From assembly GCF_009905375.1 (NCBI RefSeq), contig NC_133650.1, positions 172,130,518-172,194,517 of the forward strand: DNA of 64,000 bases, read 5' to 3'. The notes under the pieces are model-generated. The model did not search any database, was not told the DNA's origin, and worked only from the letters and a program-made list of their open reading frames with translations. The stretch comes from Apium graveolens (taxonomy: Eukaryota; Streptophyta; Magnoliopsida; Apiales; Apiaceae). Positions 48,091 to 59,874 of the stretch are shown one piece after another. Both the position numbers and the translations under genes were made by a program. Each line of letters starts with the position of its first letter. The stretch's first letter is position 1.

Positions 48091-51000
48091 TATGGCGCCC
48101 TCCACACCCGGGTCAGAAGTTTGGGGTCCACAACACATACACAATATATAAACCTGTATAAGAAACACTATTTTCAATGACCCTGCTTTACATAACCATG
48201 GATCGCAACATGTTAAAGTATGAAAACAAACCACAACCTTAAATTGTATTACAACGTACCAAATCCCAACTAATTTAACTTACAATTGATAATAAAATTT
48301 ATTTTTACAGTTGTACTATATCTCTACCGTATGAAGCTCCTTGCTATCTCGATCCGACTCAAACTGGAACCTTAGCCCGTACTTTGGACTGAGGAACTTT
48401 ACTATCATCCTTATCCGTTTCAACTGTAAAATATATAAAAAGAATATCAAGGGATGAGCTAACTAGCTCAGCAAGTCACAATTACAATAATTGAAACAAA
48501 TCAATGATTATATGAGATGATTCAGAAGAATCGAGTTTATTGCTAAACAATCATTAGAATTGGATATTCATTTTAAGTTTTAAAAACCAAGGTTAGGCTG
48601 CTGATCAGTCACGCACAAACCCCGAGCAAGCACACAACACTGCTCTAATTACTGGATCCAAGGCACTCATTGGCCTAACTTTACCATTTATATGGTCTGA
48701 CCACGAATCTGGACCACATATATAAAACTATCCAATCCTAAAGCAGTTCAATATGATAAACAATATAATTCGATAAAACAAGATCATAATCAATGATGGT
48801 TAAACACTTGAATAAAAATGTAAGGAAACTCATGGATTTCTCAAGGGTATATCAGGGTATGGATAGGAAACGGTTTTCAGTTTGTAAAATGATCAGGTAT
48901 TAGACGAATACTGATTTTTCAAGGTATAGTTCTTTGATGTTATAAAGAATGGTTGGAGTATAAAAGTTTCTGCGTTTTCAACCAATTTTGTTCCAGTGTT
49001 TGGTGTTTGATAGTTATACATTTGGAGAGTAGTGTCATACTTGTGTGATTTGGTATCTAAAAATCAACAAAGGATGGTTTACGAAATTTTTTAGGCTTAT
49101 GGCTCAAGAATCGAATGAGGTGATTCGGGTTCAAGGTTGTATGATTCAAAGTACTTATAGTATAAAACAGAGCTATTTTGAATACTTAGCAATATTTCAC
49201 GAGAGAATTTAGAAACATTTGCATTATATCTTGAAAAAGGTTTAGAAGTACTTGCCTTACAAGGCTTTACACCTATTACTGATCGAATCTGAGCCGACTC
49301 TATCGCTCAGGCTTTATTGTCTATCCACTAGATCCCATTGGATTTGACTTTGATACTCAAGTTTTTTTTGTTGAAATTCTACTGAGCTCGTCGACTGACT
49401 ACTAGGTCATCTCTAGTCCATCGTCCATTTCCAGGTTCCCGACTATAACCTACAGGGTTGAAATATCCTACGTTAGACATCTAGGTATGCTTGACATATC
49501 CGCGATACCAATTTTACCCAACGATATTAAAACCCGACTCGTATATATTTGTATTATAATAACACACGCAGCAAGTAGGGTTCACAATCTCGAAAATCGG
49601 TTCAGTGTTAGTATTCGGAAAATATATATACTCTTTATTTTACGAAATCAGGGTTATCGATTTGGCAAAATATTTCATCACATCATATAACCAAGTTCGT
49701 ATAAAACACACACACATATATATGTACAGTCACTCGACATCCCGACAATCATCAGATACGTTCCTGTATTTACATAGGTAAATTTCCCGAAAATCAGGCA
49801 GCGTCTCCTTTGTTTATCGGACTACCCGTCGAAACATCAATCGACGTCAAACCAACAACAATCCAATCACAAATTCGTCAACTAAATTACGTACTCGACT
49901 TTAACGTAAAATCAAATTCTCGTTTCAAAGGTAATTTTATGAATTAATTTATTTATTTTAAAATATTAGGAATCAGAATAAACATCATAGTCCACCGTCG
50001 GCTCACCGAGGCTCATCGCCGACGGCGGTACAATTTATTGGTGCCCGATATAATACGGGTTTCCAAATAAATTACACCGATTTATTCGACTAAAATCAAT
50101 TGCACGGAATTATTGATATCACAAATTGTATTCATAATTCCCTGTAATTAATAAAATAATACGAATTAATCGAATCAATCGAACCAAACGCAGTCAACGT
50201 AACAGGGCAACACGCGCAACGCGCCACCATAGAACCGCAACAAAGCCATCAGAAGCACAGTCACACACACACAAACACCAACACACGCACACTACACATA
50301 TCGTACACGTATATACACAGAGGTATATATGTATACATATATATGTATATAATAGAATCACCGAGACAGCCAAGCCAAGCACAAGGCGGCGACTCACCGT
50401 AATTAGGCTGGAAGCCAGCAACCGGAGACGATCAAGAGCAACAGGAAGAAGATTGAAGAGAGAGGAAGAGAATAAATTAACAGAGAGATATGACAGAGAT
50501 TGTAATTGCCAAAGAAGGAGAGGAGCAGCGAAACCGAATAAACAGGAGCGAAGAAGGCGGTAGTACCGCCTATTATTTTATTTCTGTCAATAGAAATCTT
50601 CAACTGCTGCCACGTTACAATTCAATACCTAAAACTTAACATGTGTCCTGATTTATACTGCAGTCCCTGATTTTGCTCGCGTTTCACAAAATAACGAGCA
50701 ATTTTATTGCTAAAATTTTACCCTAAAATTGCCAAAATAGTTTTAATATTACAAATAATTCATAATTATTAAAAATAATTTTTTCGTAATTTTCAAAGTA
50801 TATTTGAAACATAACTCATATCCGCATTTAACAATTAATGATCCGAGATGCACTTAAATTAATTTCAGAAAATCACGAAAATAGTCTTAAAATGTTACAA
50901 ATATCCCAAAATTTATAAAAACATAAATTTTGAAATTTTTAAACAATTTCTAAAATGCAACTTGTACCCACTTTTATCAATTAAACGAATCGACGTGCGG

Positions 51001-51466
51001 GTGAAACTAACTTCGAAAATTCCCAAAATAATTTTAAAATTCTTAAAATAATACGAACTTTAATAAAATATAAGTTTCATGATTTTTGAACATTTCCATA
51101 ATTAAATATGGATTTTACCATTAAACACACTCAGAAAATCATTTATAAATAAATAATTAATGAAATATTGATTTCTCGGTTTTATAAAATCCTAAAAATA
51201 ATTAATGTAATTATAAAATCATAAAAACAATTTTAGAGACACTTCAAATATTTATACACATAAATTTGCATTAAAACCACTTTAAAAGTGAAATAATTCA
51301 ATACAATTCCTTAATTAACTATGCGGACAACCCGATACATCATAAATCACACCTAGATAATAAGCAAACAACACATAGCGGTCAAAACCAATATATATAT
51401 ATTTTATTTAATAATTTCCATAATAATCACATATTTAAATAATTCAAAAATACACGAGTCGTTATA
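48091..51466 (-). repeat. G2 right LTR (3.38 kb)
   Basis: In sense from TATAACGACTCG at 51466 to GGCGCCATA at 48091 (CACA in the middle LTR). It is the 5' LTR of unit 2. The outer neighbour from 51467 is unrelated Athila-like DNA, which fixes the boundary. Confidence 0.88.
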
Positions 51467-52532
51467 ATGTAGTTTTTTAGTAGTTTTTATGATAATTTAT
51501 TCATGTAGTTTCATTCATTTGCATTATATCATGATTCCCCTAGATAATTTTTCCGATTTATTGGTGAAATAGATGTTAGTGTAGTGATGTCATATTTAGT
51601 AATGATGAGTCTTATTGGATTGATTTGCATGCAAGAGACATTTGTATTTCACTAAGTCTTATAGGTTGCTATCGTGCTAGATCATAGTCATGATTTGTTG
51701 GTTTGTCGAGGTTTGATCACTTGTTTATATTTAGAATTTAGGATATTCTCTTAATAATAAAAGACATGGATATTTAAAAATTGGAGAAAATTGGATTGCA
51801 TTGCTAGTTGTGTGGCTAGGTGTCAAATGGCTAGTAGCCGGCTCATATTTTTATGAGTAGTTTAGGGTTGAATAAGATAAAGCGAAACGCACTCATTCAG
51901 AAATTGAGAAAAAATTGAAAAAAAAGAAAAAAAAGGAAAAAAAGAGAAAAAAAGAATTAGTGTTATGTATAATTGATCACGAGTGTGCTCTTTAGTAGTC
52001 GAGTTATTAAGTTCTTAGGGGACTTTGTGCCTAGTGACCTAAGGCTTCTATAGTCTGGGATCCGCTAACCTAACACTCGCTACATGGGTACTATTGTATA
52101 AATCTTTTGTGGACCTCACTCATTGCACGATCAAATACGCATATGTGTCTTGTTTTGTATGAATAAAGCATGAATCCATGACTAATTACGATATAAGAAT
52201 TGAAGTGTTATAGGTTATTTTGAGTCTAGAATTTATTCTGTTTATAAACTTGTGATTGTCTTGATAAGTAGTGAGTTATGATTGTCGATCTAGTTGCTAT
52301 AGTATATCTGTAAGCATTTGCACACACACACGTCTTTGGTGTGTAGATTGATTTGTGAGATTTGATGGATCTTTATGTGAATAATTGCATTTGATGAGGT
52401 GTTGCTAGTTTATTAGTTTAGTTATTCTTTGGGGATCGTTGCATTCATATTAGTTACATTCATGCATTTTTATTTCTGGTTCTTTGAGTCTGTTTATGCT
52501 TGAAGACAAGCATCGATTCAAGTTTGGGTGTG
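51467..52532 (+). repeat. Athila-like 3' untranslated fragment
   Basis: No coding potential. It has an A-rich purine tract (about 51904-51958) and ends with GCTTGAAGACAAGCATCGAT then AAGTTTGGGTGTG directly before an LTR. That phrase is the characteristic end of Athila-type gypsy elements. The rest of the element is absent, cut off by G2. Confidence 0.6.
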
Positions 52533-53995
52533 TGTTAAGTGGCATTTATGACACTTATTTATGCTCTAATAAGCTTTGAGTTGGTGTATTTGTACTAAAG
52601 TTATTTGTGTTTTAACGTGTTTTCAAGTGTTTTTGCATTTCAGGCTTTACTTCGTGAATCAGGTGAATTAGCATTATTTTGATGCTAATATGGTGTTTAG
52701 GATGTGTTGGAATAAAAGCTTGAAAGACCGGCTCGAAGCTGCAAGGAATAAAGAAAAGAAAAAAAGAATTTTTGGCAGAAGGCAGGCGCGCCAGTACTGG
52801 TATTGCGTGCGGCCGCGCCGGGGAAACAGAAAGTCAGCGCGCCAGTGCTGGTGAAGCGCGCGGCAACGCTGATCGGGATTTAAAAATCCCGATTCTTGTG
52901 CAATTCGAATTATGGACTCCTAGGAATGCATGGACTGCTATATAAACATAACCTTGGTCATTTTTTCAATATATATATTCAGATATTCAGAGTTTTGAAG
53001 ACATCAAGGTGGGAGAAGACGGCAAGAGACCTTTTGGCACAATTCAACAAAGGCGAAGACGATCTAGTTTATTCTTGTGAATCTTTTTTTTGAGTTGTAA
53101 TTTCGATGCTTGTTTCTTGTTTTAATGAACCTATATTCTTGTGTGTACTTTGGTGTATTTATTCGTATAAAGACCGCGTTTGCTATATTATGTTTTCATT
53201 GGAACCCACGTTGGCGATGAGTTCGATTATGGGCTAATCGTTATCGTGGGGTTCTAGCGGATTTATTTCTGGATTTCTTTAGTTAAATTGTTTGATGCCT
53301 TAGTATGTGGTGATTGTATGATATCCTAGTTATGGTTGTGCTTATTCATCTTATGAGCGTCGTGAACTTATAAGATAGCGTGTTAATTCTTAATGAAGCG
53401 AAAGTGAATTTCAGGATTTAGAACTTGCCATGCTAGCATAGGTTCATGTATTGTTATGCATGATTCATAGGTAATTTTAACCATCTTACTTTCCCTATGT
53501 ATTCAAGATAGATAACTTGTGCTTAAACCGTTATGTTGTCAAATTCTATAGACATATAGGGTCTCAATATAATTGGTGCCTATTCAGCTTCTATCTCTTT
53601 TGTGGATGTCTGGTAGAATGGTACTCGCGCAACGAAAGTTGGCGTTTACCAGTTTCGTGTTATCTGATTAGTGTCATCACCATTGCATGCTAAGGTTGAG
53701 AATAATAAGGCTATTGAATGAAGTACTTAATGAAGTTAGAATCCCATGTTTGTCATATATATTAACTCAGTCTATCTTATTCTATTAGTTACAATTGTTG
53801 GCGTAATTCTTAGTTATAACATTCTCAATTTGTTATTGTCTTATCATTGAATAATAACCATACATTGTTGCTTAGATTCGTAATTTAGATAGTTAACCAA
53901 TACGGTCTCTGCGGGATCGAATCTGATTTATATCTTATACTACTTGCAAACTCATATACTTGCGTGTAATATTAGCGCGTGTTTAGCGACTAACA
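52533..53995 (+). repeat. Athila-like 3' LTR (1.46 kb)
   Basis: It starts TGTTAAGTGGCATTTATGAC and ends GCGACTAACA, giving perfect TGTTA/TAACA ends. A TATA box (GCTATATAAAC) is at about 52939-52949. The last part (CTCTGCGGGATCGA, then ATACTTGCGTGTAATA) matches the conserved LTR ending of Athila elements. A short open frame at 52896-53093 lies in the leader and is not considered a gene. Confidence 0.7.
52780..52895 (+). repeat. GC-rich island with direct repeat and hairpin in the Athila-like LTR
   Basis: Two copies of GCGCGCCAGTRCTGG (near 52786 and 52837) flank a GCGGCCGC palindrome. A 10-bp stem (ATCGGGATTT with its complement, 2-base loop) follows at 52872-52893, just upstream of the TATA box. 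The composition contrasts sharply with the AT-rich surroundings. Confidence 0.7.
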
Positions 53996-54132
53996 ATCAG
54001 CAAGGTACGTAGACATCTTGTTAAAGGCAGATCGAGTCACGAAACACAAGAGCGGTCAAATCGAGCCTCGAAGCTCACGAACCCTAGTAGTAAATACATC
54101 AATTAATATACCCTAGTTTTCTACCTATAACA
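53996..54132 (+). repeat. G3 5' LTR remnant
   Basis: Ends CTATAACA two bases before the primer site. Only about 137 bases remain; the left part is replaced by the Athila-like LTR. It lacks the TGATAAGG start seen at the 3' LTR. Confidence 0.6.
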
Positions 54133-54134
54133 TT

Positions 54135-54150
54135 TGGCGCCATCTGGGGA
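54135..54150 (+). other. G3 primer binding site
   Basis: TGGCGCCATCTGGGGA, the form common in Tat/Athila-group gypsy elements, two bases after the LTR end. Confidence 0.75.
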
Positions 54151-54166
54151 AATCATAACAACAACC

Positions 54167-55950
54167 ATGGTGAGAACACGGAGCAGGAGCAACGCCCCCG
54201 AAAAAACACCAGCTGGGACAACCCATCTAATTTCATCAGTAGTGGAGATACCCCAGCATTCAACCTATGCCGCCACCCAAGGAGGAACCCAGATAGGGGC
54301 AACTGCACCTCAGCCACAAGGGACGAATCCCCCGGTTCCTCAAGGGACGAATTCCCAAATTCAGCAGCTACATGCACCTGTGAATCCTCGACCCGTTGGG
54401 TATGAGTATTCTAATATTGTGACAAAAAATCCCCTTATGGGATGCCCCTATACCCTGAGGTTGGATGAAGTGGACATGCAAATCAGAGTTAAGCGCAAGG
54501 ACAGACACCCCTACATACGTGGTCTGGCTCCTATTCCGGAGGATCAAGAATTCTCCGGACCTTATACTGAAAGAGACTCCGAATCTTCAGATGATGATGT
54601 GGCTCCAAGAAGTAGGTATGCTGGTAAAGAGCCGATGCCTAATGGTAATCAGCAACGTTGGACCACCCAAGGGACGAATCCCCATGAAGTGCAGGAGAGA
54701 ATCAGGGATCACGAGGCTGAGATCCAAAGGCTGAAGCGTGACATGGAGGCGCACCTGACCCCAAGACCCCCACTACCTCCGAGGAGGAGAAATCCTCCTC
54801 CAATCATAGACCTGGATGGTCCGCTACAAAGTAGGACTGTTGTCCCAAGGGTTGATCCAAGTGATCTTCTGCCCCTAGGGAATCCTGATGATCCCACTCC
54901 ACCAATCACTGAAGAGATAATGAATGCCCATATCTCAAGGATGTTTAAGATGCCCACCATCAAGCTTATAATGGAACTGGAGATCCTACTAATCATGTCA
55001 GGACATTCTCTAATGCACTGTTGCTGCAGCTCGTGAACGACGCTATTAAGTGTCGGGCCTTTCCTTAAATCCTGTCGGAAATGACTCAAAGATGGTATAG
55101 CCGTTTGCCTCCGAATTCTATTGGGTCCTTCAGAGAGCTAAGTCAAGATTTTATTAAGTAATTCATCAGTGGGAGAGTGCATGAGAAACGTTCAGCATCC
55201 TTCATCAGCATTGTGCAAGGAGCAAAAGAGTCCTCGAGAGACTATCTGAATCGTTCCCCCAAGGAAGCTTTAAAGGTCCCAGACCTTGGTGACAAGGTAG
55301 CTATGATAGAACTGCGGCAGGGAACTAGGGACGAGTTCTTCAAGATGTCGTTAGCCAAAAGCCCCTGAAAGCATGTTACAGCTCCAAGACAGGGGCGGGA
55401 AGTACATCAAAGTGGAGGATAGCATGAGGAAGACGGTAGTGAATAACGAGCCTGCTGGTCGTAAGAAGCGAAAGACCGATCTGGAATATATTGCTAAGGA
55501 CAAGTATCCAAGAACTGAGCAAAACACCGATTCAATCCCGAAGAAGGGAGGACCTGGACAAAAGTTCACTGAATATGCTAAGTTGAAAGCTCCTAGAAGT
55601 CAGATCTTGATGGAAATCGAGAAAGATAGAGATGTTCATTGGCCCAAGCCCCTGAAGGCTGATCCTACCAAGTTGGATAAGAGTAAATATTGCAGGTTTC
55701 ACAAGGATCCTGATCATGACACCGATTAGTGTAGACAATTGAAAGATGAAATTGAATTCCTTACTCGAAAAGGAAGACTGAGCAAGTATACTGGAGATGG
55801 AGGAGATAGGAATAATAATGGAAGAAAAAAATTCGATGATCGTAGGAGGGAAGACGATCAGGGGAGAAATCCCCAGCCTAGGGGACCGATGATAAATGCA
55901 ATCTTTGGAGGACCACGACCCCGAGGGCCAGTAATAAATATGATTTTTGG
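54167..55950 (+). pseudogene. G3 gag, disabled
   Basis: Starts MVRTRSRSNAPEK at ATG 54167. A Pro/Gln-rich N-terminus and a likely coiled coil (EVQERIRDHEAEIQRLKRDM) precede the gag core (QRWYSRLPPNSIGSFRELSQ, then the RDYLNRSPKEALKVP region). A Lys-rich tail ends in the CX2H-type motif YCRFHKDPDHDTD-stop-CRQ. Breaks: a frameshift before 55036, stops near 55068 and 55158, a frame change near 55368, and TAG at about 55727. The order and motifs are those of Tat-type gag. Confidence 0.75.
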
Positions 55951-56422
55951 AGGACCAACTGCTGCGGGTTCATCCAGAAACTCAAGAAAAGACTATTCTA
56001 GAGAAGTTATGCATATTTTCGGGGAAGCCCCGAAGAGGGCTAGGACAGGAGTAACAATGACGTTCGATGATTCTGATTTGGAGGGTGTTAAATTTCCCCA
56101 TGACGATCCTCTGGTCATAACACCGATAATAGGGAACAACCCAGTGAAGAGGGTCCTTGTAGATAATGGTGCCTCGATCGACATTTTGCTCCATGATACC
56201 TTTATAATAATGGGTTACAATAATACTCAATTAACCCCAACTGATATGCCGATATATGGTTTTGCTGGAGTCGAGTGCCCTGTGAAAGGAATAATTAAGT
56301 TGCCGATGACTATAGGTCTGGAACAAAGAAATGCAACACAGATGTTGGATTTTGTGGTGGTAAAGGCTGGATCAACTTACAATGCAATCATGGAAGAACG
56401 TGAAAACATGCTTTTAAGGTAG
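55951..56422 (+). pseudogene. G3 aspartic protease region
   Basis: Contains KRVLVDNGASIDILL, the retroviral-type aspartic protease active site in the D-N-G-A form found in this lineage, and later LPMTIG and FVVVKAGSTYNAIM. The frame is open from 55739 to TAG 56422. The RT that follows is in another frame, so a frameshift separates them. Confidence 0.75.
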
Positions 56423-58100
56423 TCCCCTCTTCTTACCATTTAGTGATAAAGTTTCCCATCCGGAATAGGATTGGAGAAGAGAGAGGAGATCAAAATATGG
56501 CAAGGAGTTGTTATATGGCCTCTCTTAGGGCTGATGGAGTTGGGGGGGCAGGTTTTGTCTATTGAAGATCTAGATATCCGCGAGAATGATGAGAAAAGTG
56601 GGAAACCAACAGAAGACTTAGTTCTGATTCCTTTGGCTCCTGAGGATCCTGAGAAAGTAACTTTCATTGGAGCATCACTAGAGGAGCCCCTTAGAGGGAG
56701 GATGGTAAAGTTTTCACAAGAGAATAGCGATGTATTTGCATGGTCAGCAGCTGATATGCCTGGCATAGATCCGGAACTGATCACTCACAAGCTGAATGTA
56801 GATCCAAATTGAAAGACTGTGAAGCAAAAAAAAGAAATTTTTCTCCAGAGAGGCATGAAGCTATTAAGTAAGAAGTAGAGAAGCTATTAGAGGCTGGTTT
56901 CATTGAAGAGATACAGTTTTCGAAATGGTTAGCAAACCCTGTAATGGTAAAGAAGGCTAATGGAAAATGGAGAGTGTGCGTGGATTTTACCGATCTGAAT
57001 GATGCATGCCCAAAGTATTTTTTTCCCGTTGCCAAGGATAGATACATTGAGATATGCTACTGCTGGTCATGAGATGCTGAGTTTTATTGATGGATTCAGT
57101 GGATACAATTAGATTAAGATGCATAAGGATGACATCCCAAAGGTATCATTCATCACTGACTTTGGTATTTTTTGTTATCTTGTTATGGCGTTTGGTCTTA
57201 AGAATGCAGGAGCTACTTATAAAAGGTTGGTAAATAAGATTTTCAAGGACCTTATTGGAAAAACTATGGAAGTTTATGTTGATGACATGTTAGTCAAGAG
57301 TCTGGTGAAGACTGATCATATAGCCCATTTGAGGGAAGCTTTTGAGGTATCACAAAATGATGCTAAATCCTGCAAAGTGTGCTTTCAGAGCGGGATCTGG
57401 AAAGGTTTTGGAATTGATGGTCTCCAAGAGAGGAATTAAGTCCAATCCTGATAAGATAAAAGCAATGCTGGATATGGAACCACCACGTTCCATAAAAGGC
57501 ATTCAGAAACTCACTGGAAGAGTTGCGGTTCTAGGACGATTCATCTCCAAATCTGGAGACAAGTGCTTGGCATTCTTCAAATCTTTGAATAAAGTAAAAG
57601 ATTTCATATGGACTGAGGAAAGTCAGGAAGCATTTGAGGGATTAAAGAAGTATATGGTTCAAGCCCCATTAAGCCCCATTGTTGGCCAAATTAGCTCTGA
57701 ATGAAGTTTTGTACTTATATTTGGTCATTTCAGAAAATGCCTTGAGCGTTGTATTGGTTAAGGAGGAGCTAAAAGTCCAGAAATCAATATACTATGTCAG
57801 TAAAATTCTGCATGGAACTGAGTTGAATTATTCGACTATTGAAAAATTAGCTCTAGCCCTAGTGATGGCCTCAAGAAAGTTGCGTCCTTACTTCCAAGCT
57901 CATAAAATTGAAGTGTTAACGAATCAACCTTTGAGAAACATTTTTCACAGTCCTAAAGCTAGTGGAAGGCTGATTAAATGGGCTATTGAGTTGGGAGAAT
58001 TCGACATAAAGTATAAGCCACGAACGGTGATAAAAGCCCAGGCCTTGGCTGACTTTGTGGTTGAGTATACCATCCCCAACCAAGAAGTCGGGGGCAGGAA
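56423..58100 (+). pseudogene. G3 reverse transcriptase and RNase H 1
   Basis: Lead-in FAWSAADMPGIDPELITHKL, then EKLLEAGFIEEIQFSKWLAN, VCVDFTDLNDACPK, FIDGFSGYN, and the intact catalytic VYVDDMLVKS at about 57275-57290. Connection region GIKSNPDKIKAMLDM and the first RNase H (YYVSKILHGTELNYSTIEKL) follow. Broken by stops near 56811, 56868, 56878 and 57069 and by frameshifts near 57050 and 57345. At about 57663 a 10-base tandem duplication (AAGCCCCATT twice) shifts the frame between RT and RNase H. Confidence 0.85.
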
Positions 58101-58118
58101 GGTACTGAACCTCGGGGT

Positions 58119-58560
58119 ATGGAGAAGAAAGAGGATAATGAAGGAGAACATAACAAGGACAAGGAATTATGGGTTCTCTACTTTGATGGAGCATCAAAAA
58201 CAAACTCAAGTGGAGAAGGGCTAGTCTTACAAAGCCCAGATGGGTTCCTGATTGAATATGCTATGAAGTTGGACTTCCCAACCGCAAATAATGAAGTAGA
58301 ATATGAAGCTCTCATAACTGGCCTCGGCCTAGCGGGGATATTGAGGGTCAAGTACTTGAAAATTTGTGGGAACTCAAAGCTTGTCATATCTCAGGTTAAG
58401 GGAGAGTTCGAGGCAAGAGATGAAACAATGGCTAAGTATGTCTGCCCGGTAAGGGATGTGATGACTTAGTTCAATGAATGCCATATTGAGCACATTCCAA
58501 GAGAGGAAAATGCTAAGGCAGATGCGTTGTCCAAGTTGGCTTCGTCAGAGAAAGAGAAGA
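58119..58560 (+). pseudogene. G3 second (archaeal-type) RNase H, catalytic Asp lost
   Basis: ELWVLYFDGASKTNSSGEG, EVEYEALITGLGLA, KICGNSKLVISQVKG and HIPREENAKADALSKLAS are the signature of the extra RNase H of Tat elements. The third catalytic residue, normally Asp in GDS, is Asn here (codon 58371-58373), a G to A type change. A stop lies at about 58467 (VRDVMT-stop-FNECH). The domain lies between RNase H 1 and integrase. Confidence 0.85.
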
Positions 58561-59874
58561 GTTCAGGAAGTGTGTACTTCCGTGTTTTGAAAACACGTAG
58601 CATTGATGTTAAGTTTGTAGCCCCTATAGGGCTGGGGACATCATGTATAGATCCCATTAAGGCCCATATTCAAACTGGTTGGCTGCCAAACGATGTGATT
58701 AAAGCACAAAAATTGGCTGTTCGAGCACTGAGATATTCCTTGATCGATGGGATTCTGTACAAAAGATCTTATGTGGTTCCTTATTTAAGATATCTCAGAC
58801 CTGAAGAGGCACATTTGGCTCTTGAAGAAGTACATGAAGGTATCTGTGGCCAACACTTGGGGGGCAGGGCCCTAGCCCACAAGATTACTCGCTTAGGCTT
58901 TTATTGACCAGAAATGATGGCTGATGCCAAAGAATATGTTAAGAGGTGTGATCAATGTCAAAAACATGCCCCTTTAGTAAGACAACCTCTTGAAATGATG
59001 ACTTCCATAAACTCCCCAATCTCATTTGCTATGTGGGGAATGGATATTCTTGGACCTTTTCCCATGGCCAAAGCACGAAGGAAGTTCCTGATCGTAGCTA
59101 TAGATTATTTTACTAAGTGGATTGAAGCTAAAGCTTTAGCCAAGATCACAACCAAACAGGTTGCACAATTCTAGTGGGAAAATATCATGTGCAGATATGG
59201 AATTCCCCAAATTATGGTCACAAATAATGGAACACAGTTCAATAAAGAAGAGTTCAGGAAGTATTGCGAGGAGAATGAGATCGAGTTATGATTTACCTCC
59301 GTAGCTCATCCGCAAGCCAATGGAAAAGCGTACGTTGCAAATCGTATAATTCTAGATTGGTTGAAAAAAAGGATCGAGAAATCCAGGAATAATTGGGTGG
59401 ATGAAATACTCCCAATACTTTGGGCTTATCGGACTACTTGTAGAGTCACAACCGGAGCAATGCTCTTTATGTTGGCATATGGAGTAGAGGCGGTTGTTCT
59501 TGTGGAAATATCGTACTCGTCTTCCAGAATCTAAGCATAGAATGCAGAAGAAAATGAGGAAGGGCAAAGGCTAGCCCTGGACCTAATTGATGAAGTAAGA
59601 GATGCAGCGCACGTAAAGATTATGGAATGTCAGAAAAAGCCTTTTTTACTATAACTTAAGGGTGAAAGAGAGATTCTTCAAGCAAGGAGATTTGGTCCTC
59701 AGTAAGGTGGAAGCATCTGGAGTAGGGCAGAAAGGAAAACTCGCCCCAAACTGGGAAGGGCCATATAAGGTTAAGAGCGTTCAAAGAAGAGGAGCTTATA
59801 AATTGGAGACCATGGATGGAGAAGAAGTACCTCGAACTTGGCATGCTCAAAATCTGAAAGTTTACTACCTATAG
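58561..59874 (+). pseudogene. G3 integrase, catalytic triad damaged
   Basis: The zinc-binding region (CDQCQKHAPLVRQP) and core (MWGMDILGPFPMAKARRKFL, DYFTKWIEAKAL) are clear. First catalytic Asp is kept (59043-59045). The second, in TDNG, is Asn (59223-59225). The Glu expected 35 residues later is Tyr (59331-59333, NGKAYV where NGQAEV is usual). Stops occur at about 58905, 59172, 59288 and 59533. The C-terminal tail is KQGDLVLSKVEASGVGQKGK then WEGPYKVKSV, ending NLKVYYL at 59874. Confidence 0.85.

Larger units (their letters stand above)
21222..51466 (-). mobile_element. G2: Del/Tekay-like gypsy element as tandem LTR-internal-LTR-internal-LTR, decayed
   Basis: Three LTRs (the left one truncated) alternate with two internal regions on the minus strand. 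The repeat unit (internal plus LTR) is about 9,027 bases at 21618-30644 and about 9,021 bases at 30645-51466 after removing CO2 and its target duplication. Both internal copies have lost coding capacity and share at least some of the same breaks, so decay predates the duplication or both came from an already inactive copy. Primer sites for initiator tRNA-Met (TGGTATCAGAGC) follow both complete LTRs. The polypurine tract and integrase tail match G1, so G1 and G2 are the same family. CO2 is nested in unit 2 only. Confidence 0.85.

Noticed and set aside
52896..53093. A 65-codon frame just upstream and downstream of the Athila-like TATA box
   Set aside because: It overlaps the promoter and leader of an LTR and lacks any recognisable domain.
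54153..54377. Minus-strand frames overlapping G3 gag (also 54709-55089, 55982-56230, 57916-58209)
   Set aside because: They are mirror images of the sense coding sequence without independent support.
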